The notes: generated by a model from the sequence alone, not told the origin. A DNA stretch of 64,000 nt from Sophora flavescens (GCA_030762895.1 CM061062.1:237447379-237511378), one strand, 5' to 3'; positions 1-10,925 are shown, counted from the first letter of the stretch. Made by a program: numbers and translations.

Positions 1-1
1 T

Positions 2-625
2 GATCCCAATCCGGTTGCTGTGGCTAATAACGTTGAATCTGTTTCTGCAGAATTTCTGGATCCCCAACCAGCAGTTCATGGGGTTGATAAGGAGGCGGTT
101 CCTCTCTTCGGATCTGCTTTGAACCCTCTCGCTGGCTTTGTTTCACCGCCTGATCCAAATCTGGTCCAGCAGCCAATAGCCTCTGTGGAGTTTATCTCTG
201 ATCAGCAACTACAAATAATTCAGCAAGGCAATTTTGATTCTCCAAATGGTGTAGTAAATTATGTTTCAGCCTCTGGAGTTGGAACTATGGTAGAAGACTA
301 TCTCCAGTCTTCGGACACCAAAAGCAATTCGGTGATTAGAAATTCTGCTCCTGCTATGTTACAGGTTAACGACTTGCAGACTCCTATTGTAACTGTTAAC
401 CAGATCTCAAATCCGAATGTGGCTCAGGACATGAGGATTGTTGGCAGATTATGGAGTGATCAAATGGAGGATGAGGAACTTGAGGATAACCCTCTAAACT
501 CAGTGCCGGTTCATGATGTTACCCGTGCGGTTAAATATCTGGCAGACAATCAGCATTCCACTCCTGGTTTCACAGTGGTCCTGAGTAAATCTCAAAAGAA
601 GAAACTCAAGAAGAAGGCTAACTAG
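2..625 (+). CDS. LINE-A ORF1 C-terminal part (5' partial)
   Basis: The frame is open from the window edge (codons start at base 2) to the stop at 623-625. No ATG in view is likely to be the start, because the reading frame is open upstream. The visible 200 or so residues are low in recognisable domains, rich in Pro, Asn, Ser and Val, acidic in the middle, and end in a short lysine-rich tail (KSQKKKLKKKAN). The position directly before an endonuclease-RT ORF, with a spacer of 59 bases, fits the ORF1 gag-like nucleic-acid chaperone of plant L1 elements, which binds the element RNA in the ribonucleoprotein. The zinc knuckle usual in such proteins is not in the visible part. The call rests mainly on position. 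Confidence 0.7.
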   Translation, partial: DPNPVAVANNVESVSAEFLDPQPAVHGVDKEAVPLFGSALNPLAGFVSPPDPNLVQQPIASVEFISDQQLQIIQQGNFDSPNGVVNYVSASGVGTMVEDYLQSSDTKSNSVIRNSAPAMLQVNDLQTPIVTVNQISNPNVAQDMRIVGRLWSDQMEDEELEDNPLNSVPVHDVTRAVKYLADNQHSTPGFTVVLSKSQKKKLKKKAN

Positions 626-684
626 AATCTGAAGCAGGAGAATCTCAAAGCCCGTAATAGGGCTGGTCCTCAAAACTTTTCCTA

Positions 685-2920
685 ATGAAGGTTCTCTATT
701 GGAACGCTAGAGGCGTTGTCAACCTAGACACTAGGTTAGTTCTCAAAAGGTTGCTTCTTGTGCATAAACCGGAATTTCTTTTTCTTGCTGAACCGTGGAT
801 CAAGATTGATCAATTTCCTAGGAGATTTTTTAGTAGCTTGCATCTTAAAGTTTTCTCTGTAAATGATAGAGGTACTTTGGCACCAAATCTCTGGTGCATT
901 TGCCAGGAAAACATTTTTCCGAATGTTATTAGTAGCTCTACTCAACATGTCTCTTTTTCAATCAATTGGGAGAATCGCTTGCTATATTGTTCTGCTATTT
1001 ATGCTGCCACTAACTATCGCTCTCATAGAAATTTGTGGAAGGAGCTAAATCTGATGCAGGACAATTACCCAGGCCCTTGGTGCTTCATTGGTGACTTCAA
1101 TGCCACCTTAGGGGATCATGAGCACAGAGGCAGATGTCCTTCTCCTCAAATTTCATGCAACGACTTCAAAGCTTGGTCTGATGCTCATAGCCTTGCTCAT
1201 CAGCCAACAAGAGGCTCCTTTTACACCTGGTCCAATGGTAGAAGGGGAAACAACCTCACAGAAAAATGGTTGGATAGAGTGGTTTGCAATGATCCTTGGT
1301 TGGACTCTTGGTCCAGTGTGTCTTGCTGCACTTTAACTAGAAGCAAATCTGATCATTTTCCTATCCTTTTATCTCTGGAAACAGCATCCAGCTCTCACAG
1401 CTCCTCGTTCAAATTCCTCAGAATGTGGGCTCAGCATCAGGATTGTCATGGTATTGTGGCGGACGCTTGGAAGTTACAAGTGGCTGGCTGCCCAATGTAC
1501 GTCCTTTCCGAAAAACTAAAACACCTGAAACATAAGTTGAAGGCTTGGAACAGAGATGAGTTTGGCAATGTTCATGACAGGGTTAGTAAGGCTCAGCAAG
1601 CAGTGGACATAATTCAAGAACAAATTTCTGTGCTTGGCTTTTCAGATGACAGATCCGAGCAGAAAAAGCTGCCCAATTGGAATTAAGTCTTGCTCTTTCG
1701 TTCCAGGAGGATTTTTGGAGAGAAAAATCCAGAATAGATTGGCACTCCAATGACGACAGAAACACGTCCTTCTTCCATAAGGTAACTAAATTCAGAAATG
1801 CACCCAAGAGAATGTCCTTGTTGAAAAAGGATGGTTTTATTCTGGATAGAACAACTGATATAGAATCGCACGTCTGCGAGTATTACACTTCTCTATTTGC
1901 CTCTGAGAACAACTGTAGTTATAATGGTTTGATTGAGCAAGTCATCTCTCCTGAAGTGAGCCTAGAGGACAACATTATGCTAACCAATCTGCCCTCTCTG
2001 GAGGAAGTCAAAAATGCAGTTTTCTCCATGAATGTTAATGGTTCCCCTGGTCCAGATGGATTTGGTGCCTTTTTCTACCAAATATACTGGGACGTGGTTG
2101 GCCATGATGTTTTTTGTGCAGTTCTTCAGTTCTTCCAGCAAGGTTGGTTACTGCCTAACTTCAATACTAATGTGGTGGTCCTAATTCCTAAGTCTCTGGA
2201 GGCTATGTCAATTGATCAGTACAGACCCATATCCCTAGCCAATTTTAAATTCAAAATAATTACAAAGGTCATGGCTAACAGGTTAGCTTTGGTGGCTCCT
2301 AAGATTATCTCGGAGAACCAAAGGGGCTTCATCAAAGATAGACATATCCATGACTGCATTGGAGTTGCCTCCGAAGCTGTTAATCTTCTGCACAAATGCT
2401 CCTTTGGAGGTAACATTGCTCTTAAAATTGATATCAAAAAGGCCTTTGACTCTTTAGATTGGAATTTTCTGCTGAAGGTTCTTCACCAGTTTGGCTTTGC
2501 TCCTATCTTCTGTAATTGGGTGAAAACTGTCTTGCTCTCTGCAAAGCTGTCAATTTCAGTCAATGGTAATTCAGTCGGCTTCTTCGCTTGTAAGAGGGGC
2601 GTTAGACAAGGAGATCCTCTGTCCCCCCTCCTTTTCTGTATGATCGAGGAAGTGCTTAGCAGAGCTATCTCTCATCTTGTTCAACAAGGGGAGCTGCTGC
2701 CTATGGCGAGACCAAGAGGTTACCAAGTCCCTTCTCATGTGTTGTATGCTGATGACATCCTCATCTTTTGCAGGGGAACCAAGAGAAACATAGAGAGTTT
2801 ATTGTCCTTGTTTACAAGATACGGTGAGGCCTCAGGTCAATTGATTAGCTTGGACAAGTCTAGAGTCTACCCAGGGAACATTCCATCTAGAAGATTGACT
2901 GAGATCATTAATGCCCTTGG
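685..2920 (+). pseudogene. LINE-A ORF2 (APE endonuclease + reverse transcriptase), frameshifted and truncated
   Basis: ORF2 starts at the ATG at 685. The endonuclease domain shows WNARG near residue 7, LAEPW (metal-binding Glu), GDFNATLG, and a C-terminal SDHFPIL, which are the expected active-site blocks of apurinic-type endonucleases. One base is missing around 1662-1668 relative to LINE-B, so the frame changes to the one read from about 1677. The reverse transcriptase then shows PGPDGF, the YRPISL block, KAFDS with the first catalytic Asp, GVRQGDPLSP and the catalytic YADD at 2744-2755. The coding sequence is cut by the copia insertion after 2920; a short piece of the following region survives at 24937-25041. 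The role of an intact copy is to nick the target DNA and prime reverse transcription there. This copy cannot make the full protein. Confidence 0.92.
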
Positions 2921-2976
2921 TGTTGGTGTAAGCCCTAGAGGCCAGTGTATTTCTTAGACTTACATTTGTATCTTGC

Positions 2977-3043
<67 letters not shown>

Positions 3044-3257
3044 ATGAGGCATTCCAGTTTATTGTGTTACTTGTTTAAACATAATAAAGTCCTTAGAATA
3101 GAAATTTCAGTTTAATAGATTATCAAGTATATGAATTGATCGTGAGACACTATTGAACAATGAAATCCTATTCTTAAATATCCGTAGTCAAGTATTTTAT
3201 TAATAAGCACAATAATAGTACATTGAGACTATTATGTGTGCAGATTGATGACCATAT
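2921..3257 (+). repeat. Copia-A 5' LTR, first segment
   Basis: It matches the start of the 3' LTR at 23527 base for base over long stretches, apart from a much longer AT microsatellite at 2980-3040. It stops at CATAT (3253-3257), which is repeated at 8899-8903 as the target duplication of LARD-A. The LTR resumes at 8904. Confidence 0.93.
2980..3040. repeat. (AT)n microsatellite in copia LTR
   Basis: About 61 bases of uninterrupted AT dinucleotide. The same site in the other three LTRs of this family holds only a short AT run (for example 23586-23604, and about 10 bases near 14108 and 21308), so this copy expanded after insertion. Confidence 0.95.
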
Positions 3258-4768
3258 TGTTTGATGTCACCGGCAAGTGTACCGGGTCGTCGTAAGTAAT
3301 AAAATAAACACGGTAAGTAATTACCGAGGTCGAACTCAGGGATTGGGCTACCAATTCGACTAATCCGCGGGAAATCCGATACGTTTGGTCAAGTTACAGA
3401 AGGTGGTTGAGAGAGAGAGATTAATATCAAAAATTTAATTAACAAATCTAATAAAATAATTAACTAAAAATATGAAATTAAAATGTCCAAGGTCACAAAT
3501 CCACCTACCCAATATGCATACCCAAGTGATGATGAATTCCTCCCTAAGTTCAATTACAATATCAACCGGGACCCCCAAATTCTCCTAAATCCACTTTCGT
3601 TCTCATTAGGACGTATTCGACGATTGGATTAATTACTTACTAGGTCTCATAATCCTAATCTCGAATTTGATTAATTCTTGTTCCCTACAAGGTTGCACTA
3701 ATCTCCTACTCACTCTCGTGCAATATTCGATTAGTGATCCCAATTCAAGTTCTAAAACGCGAATCGTCGTTCGGCCTCAAACACGTTTAACTAGTTAATC
3801 ACGCAAAACATATGATCAACGCAATAAAATCAGAATTGGAAAACATAAATTGAGACAAGGGAGAAAGACATACATCACATCGAATCTACACCGCCATGGG
3901 TGGCTTCATTGTTCCGTCAGACGAGGGGATTAGTTCCTCATGCTCATAGACAAACAATCGGACATAACCACCATCATAAAATAAAAAGAAAAGGAAAAGA
4001 GGAGACGCAGCTCCAAAGAGAAACAAGGATTCGTAACTACTGATCTAAACAAGTGGAAACCCTCCTCCTCCAATTCTGATCTGAAACAGCCTTTAAATAA
4101 GGATTCTGTTTCTGACCCGCTCGCGGGGCGAGCTTACTATCGCGACGCGAATTTTAGTTTTGGCGCGCATTCAAGTTTGGATTTTCGTGAGGCGAGAGTG
4201 TGTTCGCGGGGCGAGTCTTCCAACTTCAATCTGTCACAGCCGTGACCTTCATCACGGCTAGGCCGTGATGGTCTCTGTCTTCCAGGGACTTCAAACTCTC
4301 GCGGGGCTAACTTCCTTTCGCGGGGCGAGACTTCAATTCTAGGCTGTGACCTTCATCACGGCTAGGCCGTGATGGTCTCTGACTCCAGGTCTCCATGATT
4401 CGCGAGGCGAGCATCCTGTTCGCGGGGCAAGCCAGAGTGATGACTGTTGCTGCTTTATCTGATTTTCAGGCTCGCGGGGCGAGCATCCACTCGCGAGGCG
4501 AGTATCTCCAGAAGTGCTTTTTCCACTGCTTCTAGACTTTCCTTGACTCCCGGAGCTTCACTTATTGACCTGAAAACACCAAAAGCAACCAAAAGCATAA
4601 TTCTATCCAAAATAAGCTGAAAACTACACAAAAGACGTAAAACGAGTCAAAGTCCAACTTAGGAACAAAACAAGGAAAATTTGGGCGAAAACGAGAGTGA
4701 ACTCGGCTGATTGGCACATAAACCCTAGTTCATCTAGTCATAAAACTAGATAAGCCAGAGGCTTATCA
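3258..4768 (-). repeat. LARD-A 3' LTR (left copy)
   Basis: On the plus strand it begins TGTTTGATGTCACCGG and ends AGGCTTATCA. It contains ten complete or degenerate copies of the dyad CTCGCGGGGCGAG between 4120 and 4502, and two perfect hairpins ATCACGGC-TAG-GCCGTGAT at 4251-4269 and 4355-4373. In element orientation these lie upstream of a TATA-like box (4090-4099). Confidence 0.93.
4120..4502. repeat. Cluster of CpG-rich dyads in the LARD-A LTR (left)
   Basis: The recurring unit is TCGC-GRG-GCGA with arms of 4 to 5 bases. Some copies are intact (4120-4132, and near 4470 and 4490); others carry single changes. The unit is spread at irregular spacing rather than in tandem. The same cluster is present in the right-hand LTR at 8251-8642, and a related one in LARD-B at 62326-62597. 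Confidence 0.9.
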
Positions 4769-6118
4769 AAACACCCCAAACTTAAACCTTGCTTGTCCCC
4801 AAGCAAGCTAAAACTCAAAAAGGACTCAATACTTGGCAAGCCTAAAGGATCTAATCAATTTCGCACAAATTTCACGCAATCTGAACAAACAATTTTTCTT
4901 CAATGATTCCCCCTTTTTACATCAATGTAATCCCCACATTCATTTACTTTAAACAATTGAGAACTTATCATTCATGCCATAATTACTCTAAGTTGAGGAT
5001 CAAAGATACACACAAAGGAAGATCACAAATTTCAAACAATTGCCTTCCTCACAAGGGCATTTAGTATTTCACTCATTCACTCAAATTCGTCTAGGCTATC
5101 AACTTTTTCACTCAATTTCACCTTCTAAGAGCACTTCCCATGAATTTGATTTTCATCTCAAAAATAGTCCCCACGAAAACATGCATGCAACATCAGAAGG
5201 TCTTTTAAAGGTTGTAATGGGGCCTGGCTAAAGGTAGGATATTCAAGGATACTCGGCTTAAGTCCCTAGGAACTAAGAGAGCATGAGCATTTGACACATA
5301 AATTCCACTCAAATTCCTTTTTCCATTTTTCTTTTTGCCTCGGGTGACTACAACCTTTTCCTTGCTAATCTTTTTGTTTTGCCCCTTTTCTTTTGGCAAT
5401 TTTTTTTTAATCAACCTTTATTTTTCTTTTTCTCACCCCCAATATGACACATCACCTTGTAGCCACCCCAAACTTAGTTCCTCACAACCATTCTCTTGCT
5501 ACGCTTCCATGCTCTCCTAATCCTAAGATTGGGTTAACATGGTTTTTCAGATTTTGGCTTGTAATATAGGGTCATCAAGGAACAATAGGTTAATTAGGCT
5601 CAATGTAGCTAACTAGGGAACATGCATTAGGGATGGTCCTTTTTAGGCCAAGTAGTTATTCAAAGAAAATTGCCTAAATCATTTGATGCAACATATAAAC
5701 ATGCAAACCATGAAGAGATTTAAGCAAATTCGGGAAAGTGCAACTTAATAGTGATTCACACAATCAAAAACAAAGTTGGAGGCTCAAATCCTCACCTGGA
5801 CATTTTGAAAATTGTTTGACCGAGATACGATTCCTAGTGTGTGCACCCCCTCACCCCAAACTTATCATAAATCAAGTAATCACAACAAAATTCTCAAAGT
5901 TCAGTTTTCAATTTTTAAGTGGGGATAAACTTTTCTATTTTCAGAACCTAGGGGGAAATCATCAATGGTCAAAATAATTCATGCAATCAATTTATGCTCA
6001 ATTTAATTGAAATCCAACAAGCTTGCCGACACGACATTCATACACAAACTCTTGATCTTCTCAAATTATTCAAGAGCGACAAACAAAAACAAAACAAAAA
6101 TCAAAAACAAAACAAAAG
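4769..6118 (-). other. LARD-A non-coding interior (3' side) with polypurine tract and hairpin
   Basis: Read on the minus strand, this is the stretch after the gag remnant. It ends in a polypurine-type tract (complement of about 4770-4787, AAGTTTGGGGTGTTT) adjoining the LTR. Just before that tract lies a perfect 8-base-pair stem with a GGGA loop (4788-4807). The remainder has no credible ORF; its short open frames are T-rich low complexity. About 1.2 kb of it is clearly homologous to 62813-64000 in LARD-B. Confidence 0.8.
4788..4807 (-). other. Stem-loop before the polypurine tract (LARD-A)
   Basis: On the element strand the sequence is CTTGCTTG-GGGA-CAAGCAAG, an uninterrupted 8-bp stem closed by a GNRA-type tetraloop. 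Equivalent stems occur at 62832-62851 and 52315-52334 with changes that keep pairing. Confidence 0.85.
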
Positions 6119-7252
6119 TTAGGAAAAGAGAGGGATACCTAGCTTGGGTTTCCTCCCAAGTAGCGCTTGTTTAACGTCCCGAGCTTGACTTATTAAGAAG
6201 CATCCACCTGGATCCCATAGTCTGTGGTACAAGGGCCAAGAGACGCTCATCATATCAAATCCTCCACCCGGATCCCATGGTTTGTGAAGTGGCCCTTGTA
6301 GGAGCAATATGACTCTATCCATACTTCCATCTAGTCTGAGTGTGAAAACTTCTTTGACCTCCGCAATGATGAACTCACTTCCTCTCGGGTCAAATTGTGT
6401 TTTCACGAGGAAGTGTGTCAGACAAGTGGGCGGGTCTAACTTACCAATGTTCACACATGCATGTAAGCCAACATAGTTATCCAATGCAGTAGTTTCAGGT
6501 TGCTTGGCAAGCATGGTGAAATCCTCTACCACTTTATCTGCATCTTGATCTCTACCCCCTTGCTCCGGTGCCTTGTCACTTGTCAACTCCTCTTCCTTAG
6601 GTTGCTCTTCCTCAACATGTGGTTGTTCCGGGGCCATGTCACTTGTCAATTCCTCTTCCTTAGGTAGCTCTTCCTCAACATGTGGTAGTTCTTCCTCAAC
6701 TTCCTGAGAACTAGTTGCATCCCAGTCAGATTCCCACACCCTATCGCTTCTAGTTGTTATGGCTTCGCATTGGTCCTTAGGGTTGCTCTTGGTATCACCT
6801 GGGAAAGTGCCTGTGAGACGCTCATTTTGTTGCTCTACGAGCTGACCCAACTTCTCTAATGCCGCATTTGCCTTCTCAAATGATGTCTCCATATAACTCG
6901 CCAACTTATCCATTGCCGCATTTGTCCTCTCAAGAGCCAACTCCCAATGTTGTCTTCCACCATCCTGTTGAGGTTGTTGTTGCCAATTCTGTTGAGGTTG
7001 TGGCTGCCAGGCTAGATCATCGTCAGCATTACTCCAAGCGAAACCCGGATGGTCTCCCCTCAGATCACCCCAATACTGATTCTGACTCTGATAGTTGTTC
7101 TGGGGTACGCTGTCATAGAAATTATGGCATGAGTCCACATATTCTTGAGAGTAGTAGAAAGGACAACTCCAAGTGTAATGGCCTCCATTACAATATTCGC
7201 AACCCGGAAGCATTCCCTCGTGTACCTCGCATACAAAACAAGGCAAGACCAA
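6119..7252 (-). pseudogene. LARD-A gag remnant (Athila-type C-terminal gag)
   Basis: A 377-residue frame without a recognisable N-terminal retrotransposon gag domain. Near residue 18 it has a knuckle-like CEYCNGGHYTWSC (CX2CX3HX4C). A Gln/Trp-rich stretch follows, then a helical coiled-coil-like segment (residues about 105-145), then TFPGDTKSNPK and AITTRS, which match TFPGDTVPNPK and the following region in the Athila-like element (47784 onward). A duplicated acidic block (EEELTSD.APEQ twice) lies near residues 195-230. The last 100 or so residues (WDPGG twice, then KQALLGRKPKLG) probably read through former non-coding sequence. It is probably a gag relic; whether it still makes a useful protein cannot be told from sequence. 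Confidence 0.65.
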
Positions 7253-7364
7253 GTGGAATCAAAGAAGTAGAGAGAGATAATAGTAAAATAAAAAAAAATA
7301 AAAATAAAAATAACTCAACCAAATAATCAAACTTCCCTAAAATTAGGAAAATTGGTTGTGCCAA

Positions 7365-7382
7365 TCCCCGGCAACGGCGCCA
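7365..7382 (-). promoter_or_regulatory. LARD-A primer binding site (tRNA-Asp)
   Basis: On the minus strand this reads TGGCGCCGTTGCCGGGGA, the perfect complement of the 3' end of plant tRNA-Asp, 6 bases from the LTR edge. The position fixes the element orientation. Confidence 0.92.
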
Positions 7383-7388
7383 AAAACT

Positions 7389-8898
7389 TGTTGAGAGTCA
7401 CCGGCAAGTGTACCGGGTCGTCGCAAGTAATAAAATAAACACGGTAAGTAATTACCGAGGTCGAACTCAGGGATTGGGCTACCAATTCGACTAATCCGCG
7501 GGAAATCCGATACGTTTGGTCAAGTTACAGAAGGTGGTTGAGAGAGAGAGATTAATATCAAAAATTTAATTAACAAATCTAATAAAATAATTAACTAAAA
7601 ATCTGAAATTAAAATGTCCAAGGTCACAAATCCACCTACCCAATATGCATACCCAAGTGATGATGAATTCCTCCCTAAGTTCAATTACAATGTCAACCGG
7701 GACCCGCAAATTCTCCTAAATCCACTTTCGTGCTCATTAGGACGTATTCGACGATTGGATTAATTACTTACTAGGTCTCATAATCCTAATCTCGAATTTG
7801 ATTAATTCTTGTTCCCTACAAGGTTGCACTAATCTCCTACTCACTCTCGTACAATATTCGATTAGTGATCCCAATTCAAGTTCTAAAACGCGAATCGCCG
7901 TTTGGCCTCAAACACGTTTAACTAGTTAATCACGCAAAACATATGATCAACGCAATCAAATCAGAATTGGAAAACATAAATTGAGACAAGGGAGAAAGAC
8001 ATACATCACATCGAATCTACACCGCCATGGGTGGCTTCATTGTTCCCTCAGACGAGGGGATTAGTTCCTCATGCTCATAGACAAACAATCGGACATAACC
8101 ACCATCGTAAAATAAAAAGAAAAGGAAAAGAGGAGACGCAGCTCCAAAGAGAAACAAGGATTCGTAACTACTGATCTAAACAAGTGGAAACCCTCCTCCT
8201 CCAATTCTGATATGAAACAGCCTTTAAATAAGGATTCTGTTTCTCGCCCGCTCGCGGGGCGAGCTTACTATCGCGACGCGAATTTTAGTTTTGGCACGCA
8301 TTCAAGTTTGGATTTTCGCGAGGCGAGAGTGTGTTCGCGGGGCGAGTCTTCCAACTTCAATCTGTCACAGCCGTGACCTTCATCACGGCTAGGCCGTGAT
8401 GGTCTCTGTCTTCCAGGGTCTTCAAACTCTCGCGGGGCTAACTTCCTTTCGCGGGGCGAGACTTCAATTCTAGGCTGTGACCTTCATCACGGCTAGGCCG
8501 TGATGGTCTCTGACTCCAGGTCTCCATGATTCGCGAGGCGAGCATCCTGTTCGGGGGCGAGCCAGAGTGATGACTGTTGCTGCTTTATCTGATTTTCATG
8601 CTCGCGGGGCGAGCATCCACTCGCGAGGCGAGTATCTCCAGAAGTGCTTTTTCCACTGCTTCTTGACTTTCCTTGACTTCCGGAGCTTCACTTATTGACC
8701 TGAAAACACCAAAAGCAACCAAAAGCATAATTCTATCCAAAATAAGCTAAAAACTACACAAAAGACGCAAAACGAGTCAAAGTCCAACTTAGGAACAAAA
8801 CAAGGCAAATTTGGGCGAAAACGAGAGTGAACTCGGCTGATTGGCACATAAACCCTAGTTCATCTAGTCATAAAACTAGATAAGCCAGAGGCTTATCA
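7389..8898 (-). repeat. LARD-A 5' LTR (right copy)
   Basis: Begins TGTTGAGAGTCACCGG and ends AGGCTTATCA on the plus strand, followed by the target duplication CATAT at 8899-8903. In element orientation, U3 (8898 down to about 8231) carries the CpG-rich dyads and the two hairpins at 8382-8400 and 8486-8504. A TATA-like TATTTAAAGG lies at 8221-8230, 20 bases below the nearest dyad (8251-8263). Confidence 0.93.
8221..8230 (-). promoter_or_regulatory. TATA-like box of LARD-A 5' LTR
   Basis: The complement reads TATTTAAAGG. It lies immediately downstream, in element orientation, of the CTCGCGGGGCGAG cluster. The corresponding site in the other LTR is 4090-4099. Function is inferred from sequence and position. 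Confidence 0.55.
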
Positions 8899-8903
8899 CA
8901 TAT

Positions 8904-9992
8904 CTCACGGGTCATGGATATGAGATATCGAGTCGCCACATAGGTACACATTAGAGCAATGATGTACTGGATTGACTCACCATGAGAACACTACATGGAG
9001 CGTTGTGTGAGTGTCATAAGTAGTTCTCATAGTGACAATGGTGTTTGCAATCCTTCGACCTGAAATCGCTACGATTCCTACATGAGGAGTCGTGTGCTTT
9101 AATATCGTCAAACGTCATCTGTAATAGGATGAATATAAAGACGGTCATTGGGCATACCACGAGCCATGCAGAGGGATGTGAGTGACCTAGATGGAATTTG
9201 TCCCTCCTACATAACAGGAGTAATATCATGGGGCCCCGATAGAGTGCGATCAGTAAAATGCATGGCCGTGCTGAAATGAGTCAATATGAGATATTGACCT
9301 CATTTGTTGTTAAGTCTACTCGGGTATCAGGGAACATGATATTGAACCATACAAGGGTGACACATTCTATGTCTTGTGTTCAATATAGATATATAGACAA
9401 AGGGATAATAATGCACATGAATATTTGTCACAGAAAGGTTTCGTCAAATCACTGACTTTCTCACTACTTAGGTAGCAGTGATGTATTGCTAGATACCACT
9501 CACTGTTTGTAATATTAAATGGGATTTAATATTACTACTAACGTTTTGGGAACATATAGTATCACACACATAAGAGCGGATTAAAAGAAGCATTAAAAGG
9601 AGAGTTGGACTTTTCTATTGGGCCTAGCGCATAGTACATGGGGCTTAGGTCAAACGCTGCTCACTAACTCACTTAAGGAGGTGCTGCTATAAGTAGACCA
9701 CTTAAGCTATTGTGCCCACACGGTTTTTGTTTTACCCTAGCCGCACATAGAGAGTGATAGTGAGTAGCAGGTCTCGATTTTCGAAGCTAGCACTGTGAGA
9801 CAGCGACGCTTCGGGTTCGTGACGTTGGACGTTCACGGAATCTTCTCGTGTGGATACCTTAGAGACATCGTTCGTGCGGTGTTCGTGATAGAAGATTTTT
9901 AATCAATTGTAATCGCTTAAAGAGGTAAATCTTCTAACCATGAATCGTGACCATTCGCAAGGATCCTTCAATGGGAATTTTTCCGCTGCATT
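8904..9992 (+). repeat. Copia-A 5' LTR, second segment (3' end deleted)
   Basis: Continues the LTR after LARD-A and aligns with 23825-24909 of the 3' LTR. It contains the TATA-like CTATAAGTAG at 9687-9696. After CCGCTGCATT (about 9983-9992) it departs from the other LTRs: the terminal 20-odd bases ending in CCCAACA, the primer site and roughly the first 0.9 kb of leader present in Copia-B are all missing. Confidence 0.9.
9687..9696 (+). promoter_or_regulatory. Copia LTR TATA-like box
   Basis: CTATAAGTAG is conserved in all four LTRs of the family (also 24606-24615, and reverse at 13096-13105 and 20291-20300). It marks the probable U3/R border about 1.1 kb into the LTR. Confidence 0.6.
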
Positions 9993-10273
9993 GTGTGTTA
10001 TTTCAAAATTCAATTTTTTTGAAATACGGCCTGCGTGTCGTGCCTTTCTCTTATATTCCATATGTATATTCTTTTCTCATCTCACTCCCCTCATATGTAA
10101 AATGAGGTTTCTGTTTATGTAATGTAATGATGGAGACAAGAAGGCGTTATCCTGTGGGAGATCATGCTTGGAGAAGCTTGGATGCTCCTAGGTTTCAGTT
10201 TAGATTCTCTCATTGGCTTGGGAGAGTCAATGCGTTAGCTAGGGGCCATAACCATATCACATTTATTTGCCTT

Positions 10274-10380
10274 ATATATGTATGAGATGCATGTATGTAT
10301 ATAGTATGTTAAAAGGAGTTTAACTAATATATGTATGAGATGCATGTATGTAAATAGTAAGCTAAAGAGTTTAACAAATG
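10274..10380 (+). repeat. Two-copy 53-bp direct repeat in copia leader
   Basis: The units start at 10274 and 10327, share the core ATGTATGAGATGCATGTATG, and differ slightly in the tail. The same duplication is in the leader of Copia-B (about 18725-18835), so it belongs to the family. Confidence 0.85.
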
Positions 10381-10444
10381 ATGATATCAAATTTTAATCA
10401 AATCCCTCAAAAGGAAATATTAAGTCACATTTAAAGGCCTTCCA

Positions 10445-10651
10445 ATGCATGGCACTCGTCAAGACTATGATCGATTAAGTGTGGGTCCGCCAAAGCGGGG
10501 TACCTTTATCTATACTAGTAAGACGCGATGGGACAAATGTAATGTTCAACTGCTATCCATTGGGTCTGACTTAACTAAGCCAACTTCAATAGGATTGAAA
10601 GGCTTAGAGGCTTATAAGTTGGGCTTTAGTCCATGTGATGGATTAGAATAA
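10445..10651 (+). CDS. Conserved 68-aa upstream ORF in copia leader (unknown)
   Basis: This small ORF starts at an ATG and ends at TAA. I do not recognise it. The copy in Copia-B (18453-18659, minus strand) has the same length, start and stop, with only three residue differences, although both gag-pol genes have decayed. No hydrophobic segment or metal-binding motif is visible; the middle is basic (KRG, KTRWDK). It lies some 280 bases before gag and could be a translation-regulating upstream ORF or a chance frame kept open by the youth of the copies. Confidence 0.4.
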   Translation: MHGTRQDYDRLSVGPPKRGTFIYTSKTRWDKCNVQLLSIGSDLTKPTSIGLKGLEAYKLGFSPCDGLE

Positions 10652-10925
10652 GAGTTATTCACCCAACTGTCCAAGAGTTGCATGAGATGCAATCAGAAAG
10701 TGTTTCCTACCTATATAACCGAATTTTGAGTGATCAGCCAAAGCTGACTTAAAGCTAGGTGAAATATGGATCTTGTCACACTAGAAAATCTTCCAACGGG
10801 ATTTTCTGAATCAATGATGAGGGTAATTGTTTTGAGTAAAATAGTGGGAGGCGTATTTAATTAAAGACCTTATTAAATAACTTCATGGCATGATACTTAT
10901 ATTTTTCATATTTCTGTAGATTACC

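Larger units (their letters stand above)
1..2920 (+). mobile_element. LINE-A, L1-type non-LTR retrotransposon, left part (continues at 24937)
   Basis: A plant L1-type LINE that enters the window already inside ORF1. ORF1 ends at 625, a 59-base spacer follows, and ORF2 (endonuclease plus reverse transcriptase) runs from 685 until the copia LTR at 2921 cuts it. The next LINE bases are found at 24937, after the 5-base target duplication CTTGG (2916-2920) / CATGG (24932-24936). A second copy of the same LINE (LINE-B, 39249-42539) shows the uninterrupted order and confirms the join. The 5' end lies outside the window. The true 3' end of this copy is missing, because it stops at 25041-25043 against the Ogre-like LTR. 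Confidence 0.93.
3258..8898 (-). mobile_element. LARD-A, non-autonomous Athila-related LTR element
   Basis: Two LTRs of about 1.51 kb (3258-4768 and 7389-8898) in direct repeat enclose 2.6 kb, flanked by the perfect duplication CATAT. The element reads on the minus strand: a tRNA-Asp primer site lies at 7365-7382 next to the right-hand LTR, and a polypurine tract lies at the left-hand end of the interior. The interior holds one gag remnant and long non-coding sequence, with no protease, RT or integrase. Homology of the gag tail to the Athila-like element at 45144-53276 gives the lineage. Few differences are visible between the LTRs, which suggests a fairly recent insertion. Confidence 0.93.
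9993..10925 (+). other. Copia-A untranslated leader
   Basis: This is the sequence between the truncated LTR and the gag start. It resembles the reverse complement of 18180-19075 in Copia-B. It contains a two-copy direct repeat of 53-base period (10274-10380) and a conserved 68-codon upstream ORF (10445-10651). No other coding signal is seen. Confidence 0.85.

Noticed and set aside
5205..5520. Small lysine- or phenylalanine-rich ORFs in the LARD interiors (also 63332-63541)
   Set aside because: They are low-complexity T-rich sequence not conserved in frame between LARD-A and LARD-B.
7365..7382. tRNA-like matches (also 46313, 19957, 55603)
   Set aside because: Only the last 12 to 18 bases of the tRNA complement are present, beside LTR edges. 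They are primer binding sites, not tRNA genes.
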